Part shown: positions 26,003 to 37,823 of the stretch, in pieces | Numbering within the stretch: the first letter of the stretch is position 1 | Layout of the letters: the number at the start of each line of letters is the position of its first letter | Notes under the pieces: model-generated | Told to the model about the DNA's origin: nothing | Seen by the model: the letters and a program-made list of their open reading frames with translations, nothing else | Databases searched by the model: none | Position numbers and translations under genes: made by a program | Origin: Nymphaea colorata | Taxonomy: Eukaryota; Streptophyta; Magnoliopsida; Nymphaeales; Nymphaeaceae | NCBI RefSeq assembly: GCF_008831285.2 | Contig: NC_045141.1 | Location: forward strand, 23,710,742 to 23,774,741 | Direction: 5' to 3' | Length of the DNA stretch: 64,000 nucleotides

Positions 26003-27390
26003 TCAGTAGAATGGGGATCTCTGAGGGACGCCCTTCCTGCGATTATTAATCATGGAAGCGACCATCTCTGTCGGAGGGGTGCACGTCCGGAACGGCCGTG
26101 GGACGGAGATACTGCTCCTCTTCCTCCTCACAAGCTCTGGCTCCGAGCAGGCGAAGGCAGGCGGCATCTGCAAGGAAACCGACGTGTCCAGGACAGAATC
26201 CGGCGTCATTTGCCCGTCCTCGAGGTCGTCCCCTTCTCCCCTGAATCCTTCCTGCAAGGGCAGGAAGTTGCAGTCGTAGAGATACTTCGATAGGGAGCCC
26301 TCACTCCTTAGTAGATGCTGCACCTAAATTCCCACAGAGAAAGGGGAAAAAAGAAGATACCCAATAATCAAAATCGACTGATTAGTTGATTTAAGGACTC
26401 CCCACAATTCAAAATTAGAAACAAAGAAATAAAAATGGCGAAGCAGGAAGAGAAATGAATACCTTGCATGCTAGAGAGCAAAAGAGGAATGGCTCTTGGA
26501 GGCTCCGATCACACGTACTACAGATGTTACCGGATCCTCTGAACGGCCGAGATTGAGGTCTCTGAGTCAAAAACACCACTTTTGCGCTATTGGTGGTGTA
26601 TGCCTAAAAAGTAGAGAAAATTTCGGAAAGTTCAAAAGAGAACAAAGAATTCGGTGGAAATAAGAAACGGAAAAGAAAAAAGCTCAATTACAGCTAGACA
26701 ATTTACAGAAAAGTTCCAAAAATGAAAATAAAGACAAGCCATCAATCCTGGTTCACCTTTGTCAACTAGTGTTATTTTGCTTACCCAGCAAGCATCGAAA
26801 AAAAAAAATCTTAGAAAAGAGGAAAATTGAGAAAGTACCAGTCAAAAAGAAAAAAAAAAAAACATGATTTCTGCGAAGAGCAAACCTGAACATAAGCGCA
26901 ATCGATGAGCTTCTCCAAATCGTCTAATCGAATCACGTCATGATAAACGTATCTCCGAACCTGCCGTAATCGAAAGACAGGGACGATTAGAAAAATAAGC
27001 TGAATTAAATTAGAATATCTGAGGAAAGAGATGGCAGCAGCTGAATAAGTTCATAAAACAGGAAGAAGAAAGAAAGAAAGAACCTGAAGGAGGCGATGGC
27101 ATCGGTGAAGAGGAATACAATGAGGGCAGATGCTGCAGCAGCAATCCAAGCAGAAGATGTTCTTCTCATTCTTCTTAGCAGTCTCATGAAGAAGGCAAGG
27201 GATGAAGAATTTCTCGGAGAGAAGGGCGTCCAACCACAAAGGAGTGGGAGATGAAATTCCTGACGCAAAGCCCACCTGTCGAGGAAACACAAAAGGAAAG
27301 AACAAAATAAAATTGCCTGTCAAAGAAGCGACGACTATCTGGTTTTTCTTCTCCTCCTGATTCGCGTTGGATGAAAACGAAACCTACCAT
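26003..27390 (-). CDS. PLATZ-family zinc-dependent DNA-binding protein, complete, 5 coding exons
   Basis: PLATZ proteins are plant-specific zinc-dependent binders of A/T-rich DNA, or partners of RNA polymerase III, acting in the nucleus. Coding exons 5' to 3': 27390-27388 (the ATG alone), 27275-27084, 26960-26886, 26603-26463, 26323-26003. All junctions are GT-AG with matching phase, giving 243 aa, typical of the family. Both zinc-ligand sets are complete: Cys28-x2-His31, Cys43-x2-Cys46, Cys51-x2-Cys54 and His58-x2-His61, then Cys118-x2-Cys121 and Cys132-x3-Cys136. The conserved core RRYVYHDVIRL and NSAKVVFLTQRPQ is present. The C-terminal third (from about residue 150) is acidic, then basic (VRRKRSS, NNRRKG), as is usual. 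No defect is seen. Confidence 0.94.
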
Positions 27391-27806
27391 TATTTTGCCT
27401 TGGGGAATCAGAGAGCACAAGTGTGAGAAATTCTCATGAATTGACTTCCTTTTGGCGCTTGTTTACATATGCCTACACATAAAACTCTGCTAAAACTTGT
27501 GTTGTACGGTCTCCTACTGGAAACGATGAAAAAAGAAAGGAAAACAGAAGGGGAGGAGCAAGGGTTGAGAAGGGAAGATATGTGCTGCAGCAAAAAGGGA
27601 ATTCTCTCTCTACCTTATACTGGAAAAGAAAGGATAAAAAAGGAAAGAGGAGAAGGCCTTGTGCCTGAGAGGAGGAAGGGATGGTGGTGCTCCAACTGGT
27701 CTGTGATTGGGGAAGTTAAACAGCAAGCAAGCAGAGAGTGTCCTTGCTTTAGAGCGTCACTCAGTCATTTAAGTAGGCTGGCCCTCTCTCTCTCTCCTCA
27801 CAAGTC
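27391..27806 (-). promoter_or_regulatory. Upstream region and 5' leader of PLATZ
   Basis: Minus-strand sequence upstream of the PLATZ start codon. A TATA-like GTATAAGG is read on the minus strand at 27613-27620, about 225 bp before the ATG, and would place the transcript start near 27585. The leader side is TC-rich. Position and function are inferred. Confidence 0.35.
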
Positions 27807-27824
27807 TAAACCCTAAACCCTAAC
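27807..27824. promoter_or_regulatory. Double telo-box
   Basis: TAAACCCTAAACCCTAAC contains two overlapping AAACCCTAA telo-box motifs, known in plant promoters of growth and translation genes, where they bind TRB-type and related proteins. It lies about 420 bp upstream of the PLATZ ATG and about 190 bp upstream of its TATA-like element. It is too short to be a telomere remnant. Confidence 0.6.
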
Positions 27825-27891
27825 CACATGGATCCCAGAGCGTGGCAGGCTCTCTACCTTCTGCTATATGACAAACACCTTGGATAGTCAC

Positions 27892-27922
27892 GTCTCTCTC
27901 TCTCTCTCTCCCCCCCCCCCCC
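27892..27922. repeat. (CT)n followed by poly-C
   Basis: A CT tract runs into a C homopolymer of about 13. Confidence 0.9.
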
Positions 27923-27924
27923 TG

Positions 27925-30900
27925 CTGTGCACATACCAAAATTACCAACTGATCCATGGTGCCCCTAGATCGTTCGCAGAGGAGTCAAATTAATAATTCA
28001 AACACGAACTTATGGTGATGTGCAGGAAAATCTTACATGAATCCATGTGAAAGTTGATCAAGTATTTTGGAGCAAGGTCAGCGGCAACAATGGGTGCGAT
28101 TTGACACACTGTTCGCCTATAATTTCATGACTTAGTAAGGCTGAAATTTTAAGAGAAACTTTTATGTATTTGGCAAAGGTGTGAAATGGGGATGGCCAAA
28201 GTGCGGAGAAAAAGAGGTTGGCGAGGGGTAAGCTCGTCCATCTTGATGTGGATCTCCCGAAGATTTGATTTTGATAGATTTTCGGCTTTGACTTTGTCTA
28301 AAAACCCTTTCCCTCTTCGACTTTTTAAAACTCTCCGGCCGCATTTTTCCGGCTATTCAGAAGCCCAAAGTCACTGATCGATGTTCTTAGCGGAGGAAGA
28401 TCTCAAGTAGCGGAGGAAGATCTCGAGATAAATCTATAAAAAAGAGTCAGACTTTTGCTATTTTAAAAACATAAATAGAGAAATTAAACAGGTGCGTGAA
28501 TGATCAACTCAAGCGTTTCATCATATTCTTACTATTCCCCTTAGCAACTGGCATGAGAAGCACACCTGTAATTGCAAAATAAAGGTGTGTGGTGTCTTAG
28601 CTCATTATCAATATTAAAAAAAGAATTTGATCAAACATCTCATGTCTTGTCATTTGATGCATATGTGCAGTCCCAACTGTAAATTAGTAGGAAAACACTG
28701 TTAATATGATGACCTTCACACTAACAGAAACTAGTTAAAGTACACCGACAATTAGCCAGTGGACTCTGTGCTGCCCATCTCTTGCATGGACTGAAATTGA
28801 CCAACCAGGTTTTTCATTTCACCTCCTCACAATTTGCACAAAAGGAACGTTTGGCAACAGGAACACTGAAAGATTAACATTGTGTGAGTTTTTATATCTA
28901 GGAATATCTAAGAATGCACCATTTCTCAGAAATCGTGCGTAGAGATTAAGTTCCAATGGTCCTAGTGAGAAACAGTCTTCCTTAATTAATTAGCAGGATA
29001 TGATAAATATATATGCCCAAAATAATTCGTTTTCAAAGAAAAGAGAAATGTGAAATATTGGGTTTTATACTGGGAGAGAAGGATGAGTCTTCAATTCGAC
29101 ATCCTTCACAGCCGCAACATAATCGAGTTGCATTCTGACTTAAAATGGGGGTGAGGAATAGCCACGAGATTCATGAAATGCACTCTCAAAGAGTGTGACA
29201 TGAATTTGTCTGAATCTTTGCCTTTTTTGGTGTGTTCATGGGACAGGAACAACCTATTGACATAACCAAATACTACCCTCTTATTGTATTGTTCTTCCAG
29301 GAGAATGGATCCAATGATCAGAGAAGCAGACTCCTCTCAACAAGGCATTAACAGTATTATCATTAAGGCATTTCAATGGACCATAATGGTCTAGATGCCA
29401 AAAGCTTTTAGGCTTCATTAAAAACTTGAAGTATTTTTTAAGATTACTTGACTTTAAATCATGTTCAGTTACTTGTTGAATGAAAGAAAAGAAATAACGC
29501 CAACATTTGCAAGCCAATGCATACTGATGGAAACACAGAGCAGCAAACTGACACCATCTTGAGAGGTTACAGTACTTCAACCCAGTATTTGGGTACTTTT
29601 TCTCATCACAACACAATAATGCAAGGTGTTGCTTAAGGGTAAAAGTACATCAATTGGGTTGGAGTACTAAGATCCCGATGGCAATGACAGAACTTGCTTT
29701 TTACTATAAGTAGCCTGCCAGTGTAAAAACTCAGTGAACACGCCCTTTCTCAACTCCTTTTCTTTCCAGTCCAAGAAATTTCACTTCCATATTATATCGC
29801 TGCTTTTCCACTGCTCCTACCTTCAAGGGAGCAATTTATATTCCAGACAACTTGAAGCCCGACCAGAGGGAGCAGTTGCCGCCATGTTTGCCGTCACATC
29901 GAAAGAAGTTCATTGTACATCGAGCAAATCTGAAGCTCAACCCATGCAGAGTCGTCATCTGGACACTCTTTCTTTGCCATCTCTCGTCCACTGCAGGAGA
30001 AATATAAGAGCACACTCAAATTAGTAGCTAAGCAACAAACAGACAAGATATGAGTGGAGATGAACTTGGGCTTATAAATTAACCAGATCTATGATTCATT
30101 ATGTTCTCCATGTTCCTCATGCAAAAATAGTTTGATCAGTATACGTCGTGTAGCTTTATGAATGCTTTATAGCATTGCCCTTTCCTTTTTCTGTCTCTTT
30201 TTTAACCTACAATTGGTAAAGCACTTAAAGGGCAAGGTCAAGTATTCATATAAGTTTAGTGTGGTCACATCTAGTCTTGAGTAGGAATACATGATGCTTT
30301 TCTCTAGTTTGTAATGGTAAATGCTTCTTGCAATGCTTGTTTATCAAGAAACATACTTGAAATCAAAGTAACTTAGTAAAAAGGATTTGGGTTTTTCACC
30401 AACTAAGTTTGAGTACTTTTTCACCACCAAACTAAGTTTATACACGCTTGATTAGTTGTAGCTTTCGACAAGTTCCACAACATCTCCCCATTTATTTAAA
30501 AAACACTCTTGTCCCTATTTACAAGTCAAAATGTTTCCCGTTTCCCTCCTATCGGAAAAATAAAAAGTAAACTGGAACGATCATTGTCCATTAAAACTGA
30601 AAATTAGTCTTCAAGTTTTTTCGAGTGATATCCTAATTCTATTACTTGCCATCTTATATATCTAGTGCTTTAGTTTGTAGAAAAGTAGGAAGAGGAGAGA
30701 CTTGCGTGGTTCGGCTCGATACAACTTGCTCTCTCGAGCAGAATACACACAATGACATTTTATTGATAATAGCAAATACATAATTTATTCATCGTTGAGT
30801 GCGAAATTCATCCTCATCTAAATCTTCGCGACGGATTATTTATGCGAGCTATTGTTTCCATAGTTGCTGAAATCCATTTCCCAATGTTATTGTCGTGACT

Positions 30901-32080
30901 TTCTTTGCCTGGCAACAAGAGACAGCCATGGCTTCGTTATCAGACTGGACATGCTCATCGCAGTCTGGATTACGAATCCTTCTTCATCAATTTTGTGTTA
31001 CACATGTTGCTTGGGATGTTAATCGATGAGATTCAGGTTTAAGCATCCAATTGAATTCAACATCGGATTGGTTTTAAATAAGTATCAAGTGGAATTCGAA
31101 TTTGATTTAGATTCTCATTTAGTTTCAAATAAATATACTATATCCAATATCCATACATTTTGAAAGCCCATCTTGGCATATACCATGGGCAGTGCTATTT
31201 AAAAGTTGGATTTGGATTGGGATGTGGCAATAGAAGTCAGGTTTAAATTATGAATTTGCAAATCGAATTCAGTTAAGGTATTCACTTTTCTTTGCTTTCA
31301 CTTGAATCTAAATCTGAATCTAAGTATGTGAACAACTGATTAATTGGATATATTGAAGGGTACATCCAATTCGGATTCAATCTGTTGACATCCCTAAATA
31401 TAGCTGTGTGAAAACGCCAATTTGGCTTCTCAACATTCACCTCCCAATTGGCTTAGTAAAGTGACCTGGAAGCTGTTGTTTAGATCTGATGAATCTGGTT
31501 ATAATCTGTCTCTGAGTTTGTTGAAACATGGGGCAGGAGTTCTCAGAATTCGAACGTCAAGATCCTTGAGAATAAGCTTAATCCATGGAAACTCTATGGC
31601 AGTTGAGGCCATCGCATGGTATTCAAACTCAATGGTGGAGCGAGGCAATGTTCTTTTTGTCTTGGCACTCTAAGAAATTCAATTAGCACCTAAGAAGGTG
31701 CAGAAACCCTATGTTCAGAAGCCAAATAGGCACACATATAAAGGGAACTTTGTTGTTTGATGTGTAATCTGGAGGAAATCATCCCATTTATACAACTTTG
31801 TAGCGTCCATCAAGGAGTTGACGTGTGAACCGATAAGCATAATTAATGGCAAAAGACATCTACCAACATGTATATTAAAGATTAAGATCATGAAGAAGAT
31901 CATCACCCACTATACCTTTAAATAAATGTAACACTTATAGGCATTTGCTATGGCCTCCCATTCAAGCATTCGAGATTTTGCAGAAATATTAACAGCATAT
32001 TTCGTTTGGCGCTTAACGAAAGATCCAAATGTTTCCAACAACTACTATCCTCCCAAGAGAATAGTGCAATTGCTCAGGAG
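27925..32080. other. Spacer between PLATZ and BAG; transposon scraps
   Basis: No intact gene is seen. There is a short tandem repeat of AGCGGAGGAAGATCTC at about 28390-28425. A TGCGTGGTTCGGCTCGATAC stretch at about 30703 resembles the start of some plant LTRs but has no partner that I can find. About 31020-31380 is rich in degenerate GGATTCAAATTTGAATT words, a common plant repeat. Confidence 0.4.
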
Positions 32081-32086
32081 ACTTAA

Positions 32087-32274
32087 CTAGAAATATCCCA
32101 CTTGTTAATAGCTGCAATAGTGACGACAATGCAAATATCATTGGGCCACATAACTGGAGAAAATTTATCACTAAAATCAATCAGTTCTGTCTAAGTAAAA
32201 TCAGTATAAGCAACAAGATGAGCCTCTAACTTGTCTGGAGTTCCATTCGATCAGATGAAGTTTGGTTCGAACAC
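32087..32274 (-). pseudogene. Decayed Copia reverse-transcriptase fragment
   Basis: Read on the minus strand from 32274, one frame gives NGTPDKLEAHLVAYTDF, a stop, then TELIDFSDKFSPVMWPNDI and AAINKWDI. This aligns with the Copia RT segment around KARLVAKGFTQTEGIDF..TFSPVVKPTTIR. Two in-frame stops (after VFEPNFI and after TDFT) and the absence of flanking pol domains show it is a dead relic. Lineage cannot be told. Confidence 0.75.
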
Positions 32275-32279
32275 TCATC

Positions 32280-33652
32280 GTCGCGGCCCATGTGTCCATC
32301 CCAAATGTCTCAGACCTTCTTCAACAGATAAAGAGCATTAATGGTCACCATCAGAAGCCACGATGCAATCTGCATGTTGCTGCAATATAAGATGCAAAGG
32401 TTACACAAACAGATGATATATTTTGTAGAGATCAATCATTTGAAGTCTTGGAATGTAAAACCCCAAAAGCTTAAACCAACCTTCTTAAATATTCTTGCTA
32501 AATCTATTGGATATAGTAACGTTCTAGTTTTGGTGATTCAAATTTGAATCGTCTATATATAACTGACTTCAGACAAAGAGAAAAACCTACTTAGATTTTT
32601 AAATTCTTCTAACTAAACAAGCAAGCATACAGTTCCATTGCCTACTATTTAGTATTGTAACTAAGAGGACTTTTCAAGAACTCCACTACAAAAATGCAGA
32701 TCCTTACTGATGCCTAGAAAACGAAAAGGAAACGCCTAAGCTCTTGCAACTTGGAAAGAGGGGCCTTTGTGAACATGTCGTCCTCCACTTCTACTATTAG
32801 AAAACTGACCTTCAAAAAATATTTTGAGAGTGATGTTTGTGTTTGAAGGAATCGGCAGAACCACATGGTCGGTCAGCTGAGCAGAAATCACATGCACTGC
32901 CATTTACAAAATCAAGGAGTCGCTTGGTCGTGCGGAATCGATGCCAAGGTTGTAGATCCTCGCGGCTTCTGCCGATACGTCACGTATCGCCAAAAAAAAA
33001 ATTGAAACTAGGAAGTGGCCGATACCAAACAACAGACCGATACAACCAAATCACTCTGCATAAGTCCTGTCTCGGAAGCCATGCCAAAATTTCATGGGCC
33101 TTGGCCTCTTTGACTTTAACTAGGCCGGCCGTTGACGAGTCCAACCGAGTTGGTCAAACTCCATTGGCGTTGGGACCGAGCCCGGGCCCGGACCCAGTTC
33201 GAGATGGTCTGATTCGCTCGATCAAAGCCGGTCTAAAACCGCTTCTTCAGAAACCCAGGGGAGCAAGTAAACGGGCAAATTCCTGCCGGCGGCGGCGACG
33301 GTGGGAACTCAGACTCACCCGCTTTGTGGCATCCGGCCCCAGCTGTGCCGCACTTTCCAGTTTCCTTTTTTCCCTATCGACACATATGAGCACCCACACA
33401 TCAAGGCCGACACTTGCAGTTCGGAAAGGCTGGAAATCTCCTACCCATCTTAGGGTGGTGGCAGCTTATGGATGTTCGGCTTATTTTTCAAACTCACACA
33501 GAGTTGAAGAGCCAAGAGCCCCATCACACCCCCATTTGCTAGAACATTACAAAGCAGCTTCTTTAAAATCCGATCATTCCCGTGCCCTTCTGCTGCTGTT
33601 CCTCTTCCTTCTGCTTCTCCCTCTCTTTCTTTGGTAATCTCTTTGAAGAAAA
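32280..33652 (+). promoter_or_regulatory. Upstream region of the BAG gene
   Basis: Contains a near-palindrome CGATACGTCACGTATCG at about 32975-32991 with further GATAC words to about 33045. From about 33590 there is a CT-rich tract that looks like a 5' leader directly before the BAG start codon. A 266-aa open frame (32837-33637) has no domain and mixed composition; I regard it as chance. No clear TATA box was found. Confidence 0.4.
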
Positions 33653-36314
33653 ATGAGTCTCTTCAGGAAGACGGAGTTCTGCTTGGACTCATCTTTTGAT
33701 CTCCTTTACGACCAACTTTTTCCTCTCGCTCCGCGGATGCCCTGCCACCCGCTGCTCCTCCCACCGCCGCCACCATTGGAGAAGCCGCTCGTGCAGCCCC
33801 TGCCGTTGTCCGTCCTCGATTTCTTCCACCCAAGCTCCATCGACCTCCCATTCGATGCGCTCGAGAAGAGCTACGCTTCCGACTTGGTCGAGCTTAATGC
33901 CACCCCCTTCTCCTCCACACTCAGGAGATACAGGAAGGAATATCACTTCCCCGCTCCCGCCGTCTCCGATCTGATCGAGGTTAGCAGAACTCCCTTTTCC
34001 TCTTCCGTCAGGAGGTACAGGAAGGAATGCCACTCCCCTGCTCCGGCGTCCCTGTTCTCCGCGTCGTCGACCTTCTCTTCCTTTGCCTCCGACCTCCGCC
34101 TGCCCGCCGAGGTCGAGAAGGACGCGATGCTACAGTGCCTGAGCGATCGCATCTCTGCGCTCGAGCTGGGGCTCGAGGAGATTTTCTCCTCCCACCCCAG
34201 GCTCGTCTGCAAGGAGAAAGCAGGGCGAGACGTTTCTTACAGCTACAAGCTCGAGTCGGAAGGGGGGAAGGGACTCGATCGGAAGCAGAAATGGACCGCC
34301 GAGATTAAGGGGCTCCACGGTGAGGACTCGCGGATCTCCGCCACGTACAAACTTGAGGCCTCCGCTATGAAGAAGGAGAAAGACAAGAAGACGAAGCCCG
34401 CCGCCACCCGCGTGGTTCAGATCGAAGACGTAGACTCCGCCGTCGCCCGCAAGCAGGTGACCTTCTTCCTCCTCTCCTCCTTGCTTCCGTGGCTTGGTGC
34501 AAGATGGGGGCTGCACATCTTCTCAGGTGGACGCCTGGGAACATGAAACCCCCGTTGTGGATTTTCCGCGTTTCAGTCTTTTTCGCGAACGTTCTTTCCC
34601 ATTTGGATTTTGGCATTACCATGGTTTGCTGAAAATCTTAGGGTTTATTGTTTGGATGGAAACTCTTTCCTTTGAAAATCTAGTTTGGCTGTATAAAAGA
34701 TTACCCAGCGTAGTCATCTCGCTGATCGCATTAACGAATAAACAAGCTATAGTTCAACCATCTTATAGTGACTATCTTATACCTTAGATTGTAAGTTGTA
34801 GCCCACTCCGAAAAGAAAAAAGAGGCATCTAAGAATGTCCCCAAGAAAAAATCTACTAAATAAACTTTCTTTCGTTTTTCATGAATTTTGATCTTCATGA
34901 GACAATGTAGTTGTTGGCTCTTTCTAGTCGAAAGTCATCGTGATGTTAGGGATGTTTTGCCTATTTTCTGTGCGGATTGGCGTGCCCACTCACGGCAAAA
35001 ACTGTGGGTCACATGGCTTGGTGGGTCCGGGTCCGCACCAGGTGATAGAGCTCGGTTCAGTTTAGTCAGGTCCTTTGCCCAGCTTGGTCGGTAGGCTTAG
35101 TGGTGGTACACGCTTGGCCGCCACCGGTTCCGTGAGTGGGAGTCGCGTGACAGAATCGCGGATCTCGAGGTCTGTCATTCTGCCAGTTTTGGGCGGGTGG
35201 GAAGGAACGAGGCTGTCCAATCCATTGAAAGGGTAGGCGAATTTGATGCTTCTCGAGGTTGTTTGGCTGGGAAATTCTTTCCTCATTTTATTTAACTGGA
35301 AAAATACTTGCATTCCCCACATGAGTTAAGTGCCGTATCCGGTACTTCTTTCTTGCTTTCGATGGTGATCGTGATGATGATGATCACGGTGGTCGTGTTG
35401 ACCATGGAAGTTTTTAAGATGGGTACAATCAAATGACTCCGTTATTGACATTTTAGAACACGATTTGTACAAGTTTTCTCTTAGAATGGTCTGCAGAGAA
35501 ATCCTTTTCCTACAATGGTTCCTCTGCCTCCAAACGCGAGCTAATGGAGTTGATCACGTGACTCAGGATGTCACCTGTGTTGTGTAGCGCTGTGTTGAAT
35601 AACTGGATAATCTTTAGTCTTTTGCTTTCATGTTTAATGTGACTAGGAGCTGTTTGCGAAGCGGAGATCAGCAGCCGTAGCAGCTATTAAGAGCAGAGTA
35701 AGGAAAGGCAAGTGGAGGCAGCTCTCTCCTGAGGATGCTGCCTTGATCATTCAGATGAGCTTCCGAGCGCATCTTGTTCGTCGCTCGCAGGCGCTTCGAG
35801 GACTTAGGGACCTTGCCATAGCCAAGGCTAAATTGAAGGAACTTAGATCCTTGTTCAACAATTTCTCTTACCGGCGCCGCCTGACTGTTGACGCCGAAGA
35901 ACGGCAGAGGTTCTCGGAAAAGATCATCGTCCTCCTGCTCACTGTTGAAGGCATTGCGGTAATACTCAACTTACAGTTTTAGTAACACTCTGGATTTTCT
36001 GATGGAACACCGTATTTCTTGCTTCTGGGAAATGCATTTTCTGAAAGCTGATTGAGCCTCCGTGTTTAATATTGTTTTGCCAGGGTGTTGACTTGATGAT
36101 TAGAGAGGCACAGAGGAGCATGATCAAAGAACTGGAAGCCATGCTTGAGGCCGTGGATCCACAACCTGCTGGTAAGCTGGCGTCATTCAAGAGAAGGACG
36201 TTCGATCTGCCTGAACCATGCAGCAACGGTGAACTGGTAGAGATGGCAAAGGGTGTGGCTGAGGTAGTGCAGATGCTTGACCAAGACTGTCACAAGGTGG
36301 ACATCCGTGGGTAG
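33653..36314 (+). CDS. BAG7: BAG family co-chaperone, BAG7-like, complete, 3 exons
   Basis: BAG proteins bind the Hsp70 ATPase domain and promote nucleotide exchange; Arabidopsis BAG7 acts at the ER in the heat and unfolded-protein response. Exons are 33653-34456, 35647-35958 and 36084-36314, with GT-AG introns of 1190 and 125 bp, all in phase 0, giving 448 aa, close to BAG7 length. The N-terminus is Pro/Ser-rich. KWTAEIKG and ATRVVQIEDVDSA match the BAG7 subgroup. An IQ calmodulin-binding motif, IIQMSFRAHLVRR, starts at about residue 302. The BAG domain follows (LRDLAIAKAKLKELRSLFNN to MLEAVDPQ). Basic AKRRSAAVAAIKSRVRKGK at 272-290 could be a nuclear signal. Residues 76-132 are a tandem duplication. 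Exons 2-3 lie in the duplicated block of this window; this is the only copy with exon 1. It is convergent with the FMO-1 relic. Confidence 0.92.
33878..34051 (+). repeat. 87-bp in-frame tandem duplication in BAG exon 1
   Basis: Two adjacent 29-codon units, 33878-33964 and 33965-34051, encode SDL[V/I]E....TPFSS..RRYRKE..[F/S]PAPA. The DNA copies differ at scattered sites, so the duplication is not recent. Confidence 0.85.
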
Positions 36315-37403
36315 ACACACAAAACTAGTAACGCACAAAGCATCTCTTCTGGTTTGTTGTCTATCAATTCCGTCGTGGTAGAAGTTTTCTGACATGATCG
36401 TCCGCGCTTTCCTTCTAGTTGTTTTAACTTTTCCTGCTGAAACAGGAAGTTTTTGGATGGACCCCTTCTTGTTGTGTTTATGCGAGATGTAAACTCTATT
36501 TATCATGTGATCCTATATTACTAGGCTACTTCTTGTCTCCGTCTCCATCGTTACTGTTTACGTTCTATGCTTTTGGTCTCTTAGTTAAATAGCAGATAAT
36601 TGTGCCGTTGCTTTCCGTCCGTGATCTGCATTATGCAGGTGAGAATTGGATACGAATAAGCTAATAATAAGTTTGCCAACTTCTACTTCCACTCTTGTTT
36701 GGTACGTGACTCAACTTCATTTGAGAACGGTGCCATTAGGCCTGCAGAAGCTGGACAGGCCTGGCCATGGCTCAACTGGTGTTCTGCTTGTAGCTCTTAC
36801 TAGTGAACTTGAAAGGTGCATATTCAAGTCAGTAGACTCAGCGGTGCAGAAGTTAGTACGCGGTGGAGAAATATACCCCGTCATGTATATACAGAAATTA
36901 GAGTATCTACTTCAAGTACCAAATATAGAGTATGAATCTTATGGCTCGTACCCTTCAACGTACTCGCCTCCTAAAATGGCCGGTTTGGACTCCGGTTTCC
37001 GCAAGTTATACTACTTTGGGGATGCGAGACATCGTAAAAATTTTTGTAGAATGAGTTGGTTTGGGCTTGGACGATTCAAACATTGCCATGAAAATGCCTG
37101 ACCTTGGGATATGCATTCAAACAATGCCATGAAAACGCCTGATCTTGGGATACGCACTAAGAACTCAATTTATCAACCGCTTCCCCAACTTAGTTAATCA
37201 CCAACTCTTTACTTCTCAAGGGAGCGTTTGAATAACCATGAAAAGGATTTAGTGAAATTTCATAAAAAAGGGCGTAGAACAGAGTCATCTACATAGCCCA
37301 TCAGTGCATCCCGAAATGCTGTAAAGGAAAAGCGTATGGGAAGAAAAGGTGACGACTTTTTTCCACATACATTTGCTCTTGAAAAAGCCCCGAATGTTAG
37401 AAG
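36315..37403. other. BAG 3' flank, shared by the duplication units
   Basis: Contains a 151-aa open frame (36646-37101), but the matching stretches of units 2 (46137-46560) and 3 (56187 on) do not keep the frame, so it is probably not a gene. CTACA at 37289-37293 is the empty target site of the TRIM-like element found in unit 3. Confidence 0.6.
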
Positions 37404-37709
37404 TGTTAGTTAATGTGAACGTGTGAGCAATATGTGGAAGTTGAGATCGTGTGAACATGTGGTGGTTTTTTTTAGTTTCTTTTTTTTAGCCATAAAAATA
37501 TGAATTAATGGTTATGTGTCCACAAAATGGAGCTGCTTTTTGGCAAGTGGCATTAGTGGGTAGTTTTTTCTTTTGTTCTATAAATACTAGTTTCATGCGT
37601 GTAATCCAAGGAGTGAAAAAGAATGAAAGTGTTGAGGTCTTTTCAAGTTTTATTTTAACGTGCCCTTTTGTAGTGTTGTTTGCTGTGGGAGTTAGAAAGA
37701 CTTCCTTCA
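37404..37709 (+). repeat. Copia 5' LTR
   Basis: 306 bp, TG...CA ends; same length as the 3' LTR. Confidence 0.93.
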
Positions 37710-37713
37710 ATCT

Positions 37714-37725
37714 TGGTATCAGAGC
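37714..37725 (+). other. Primer binding site
   Basis: TGGTATCAGAGC, complementary to the 3' end of plant initiator tRNA-Met, four bases after the 5' LTR. Confidence 0.9.
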
Positions 37726-37823
37726 GCCAGGTTGCGTGGCCATCTCAAGTATCGTGGAGCATTGCAGAAGCAAGGAACTCCAAATCGCGTGCTATTGGTA
37801 AGAGTTATTTTTTGAAAGCTGGT

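Noticed and set aside
27807-27824. Interstitial telomere repeat
   Set aside because: Only two and a half CCCTAAA units; fits a promoter telo-box better.
30700-30760. LTR start-like sequence TGCGTGGTTCGGC
   Set aside because: No second LTR, primer site or target duplication could be found.
32837-33637. 266-aa plus-strand open frame upstream of BAG
   Set aside because: No domain, mixed composition, ends in a CT-rich tract that looks like the BAG 5' leader; contains GATAC repeat words. Probably chance.
36646-37101. 151-aa plus-strand frame downstream of BAG
   Set aside because: The duplicated counterparts in units 2 and 3 are interrupted; more likely non-coding 3' flank.
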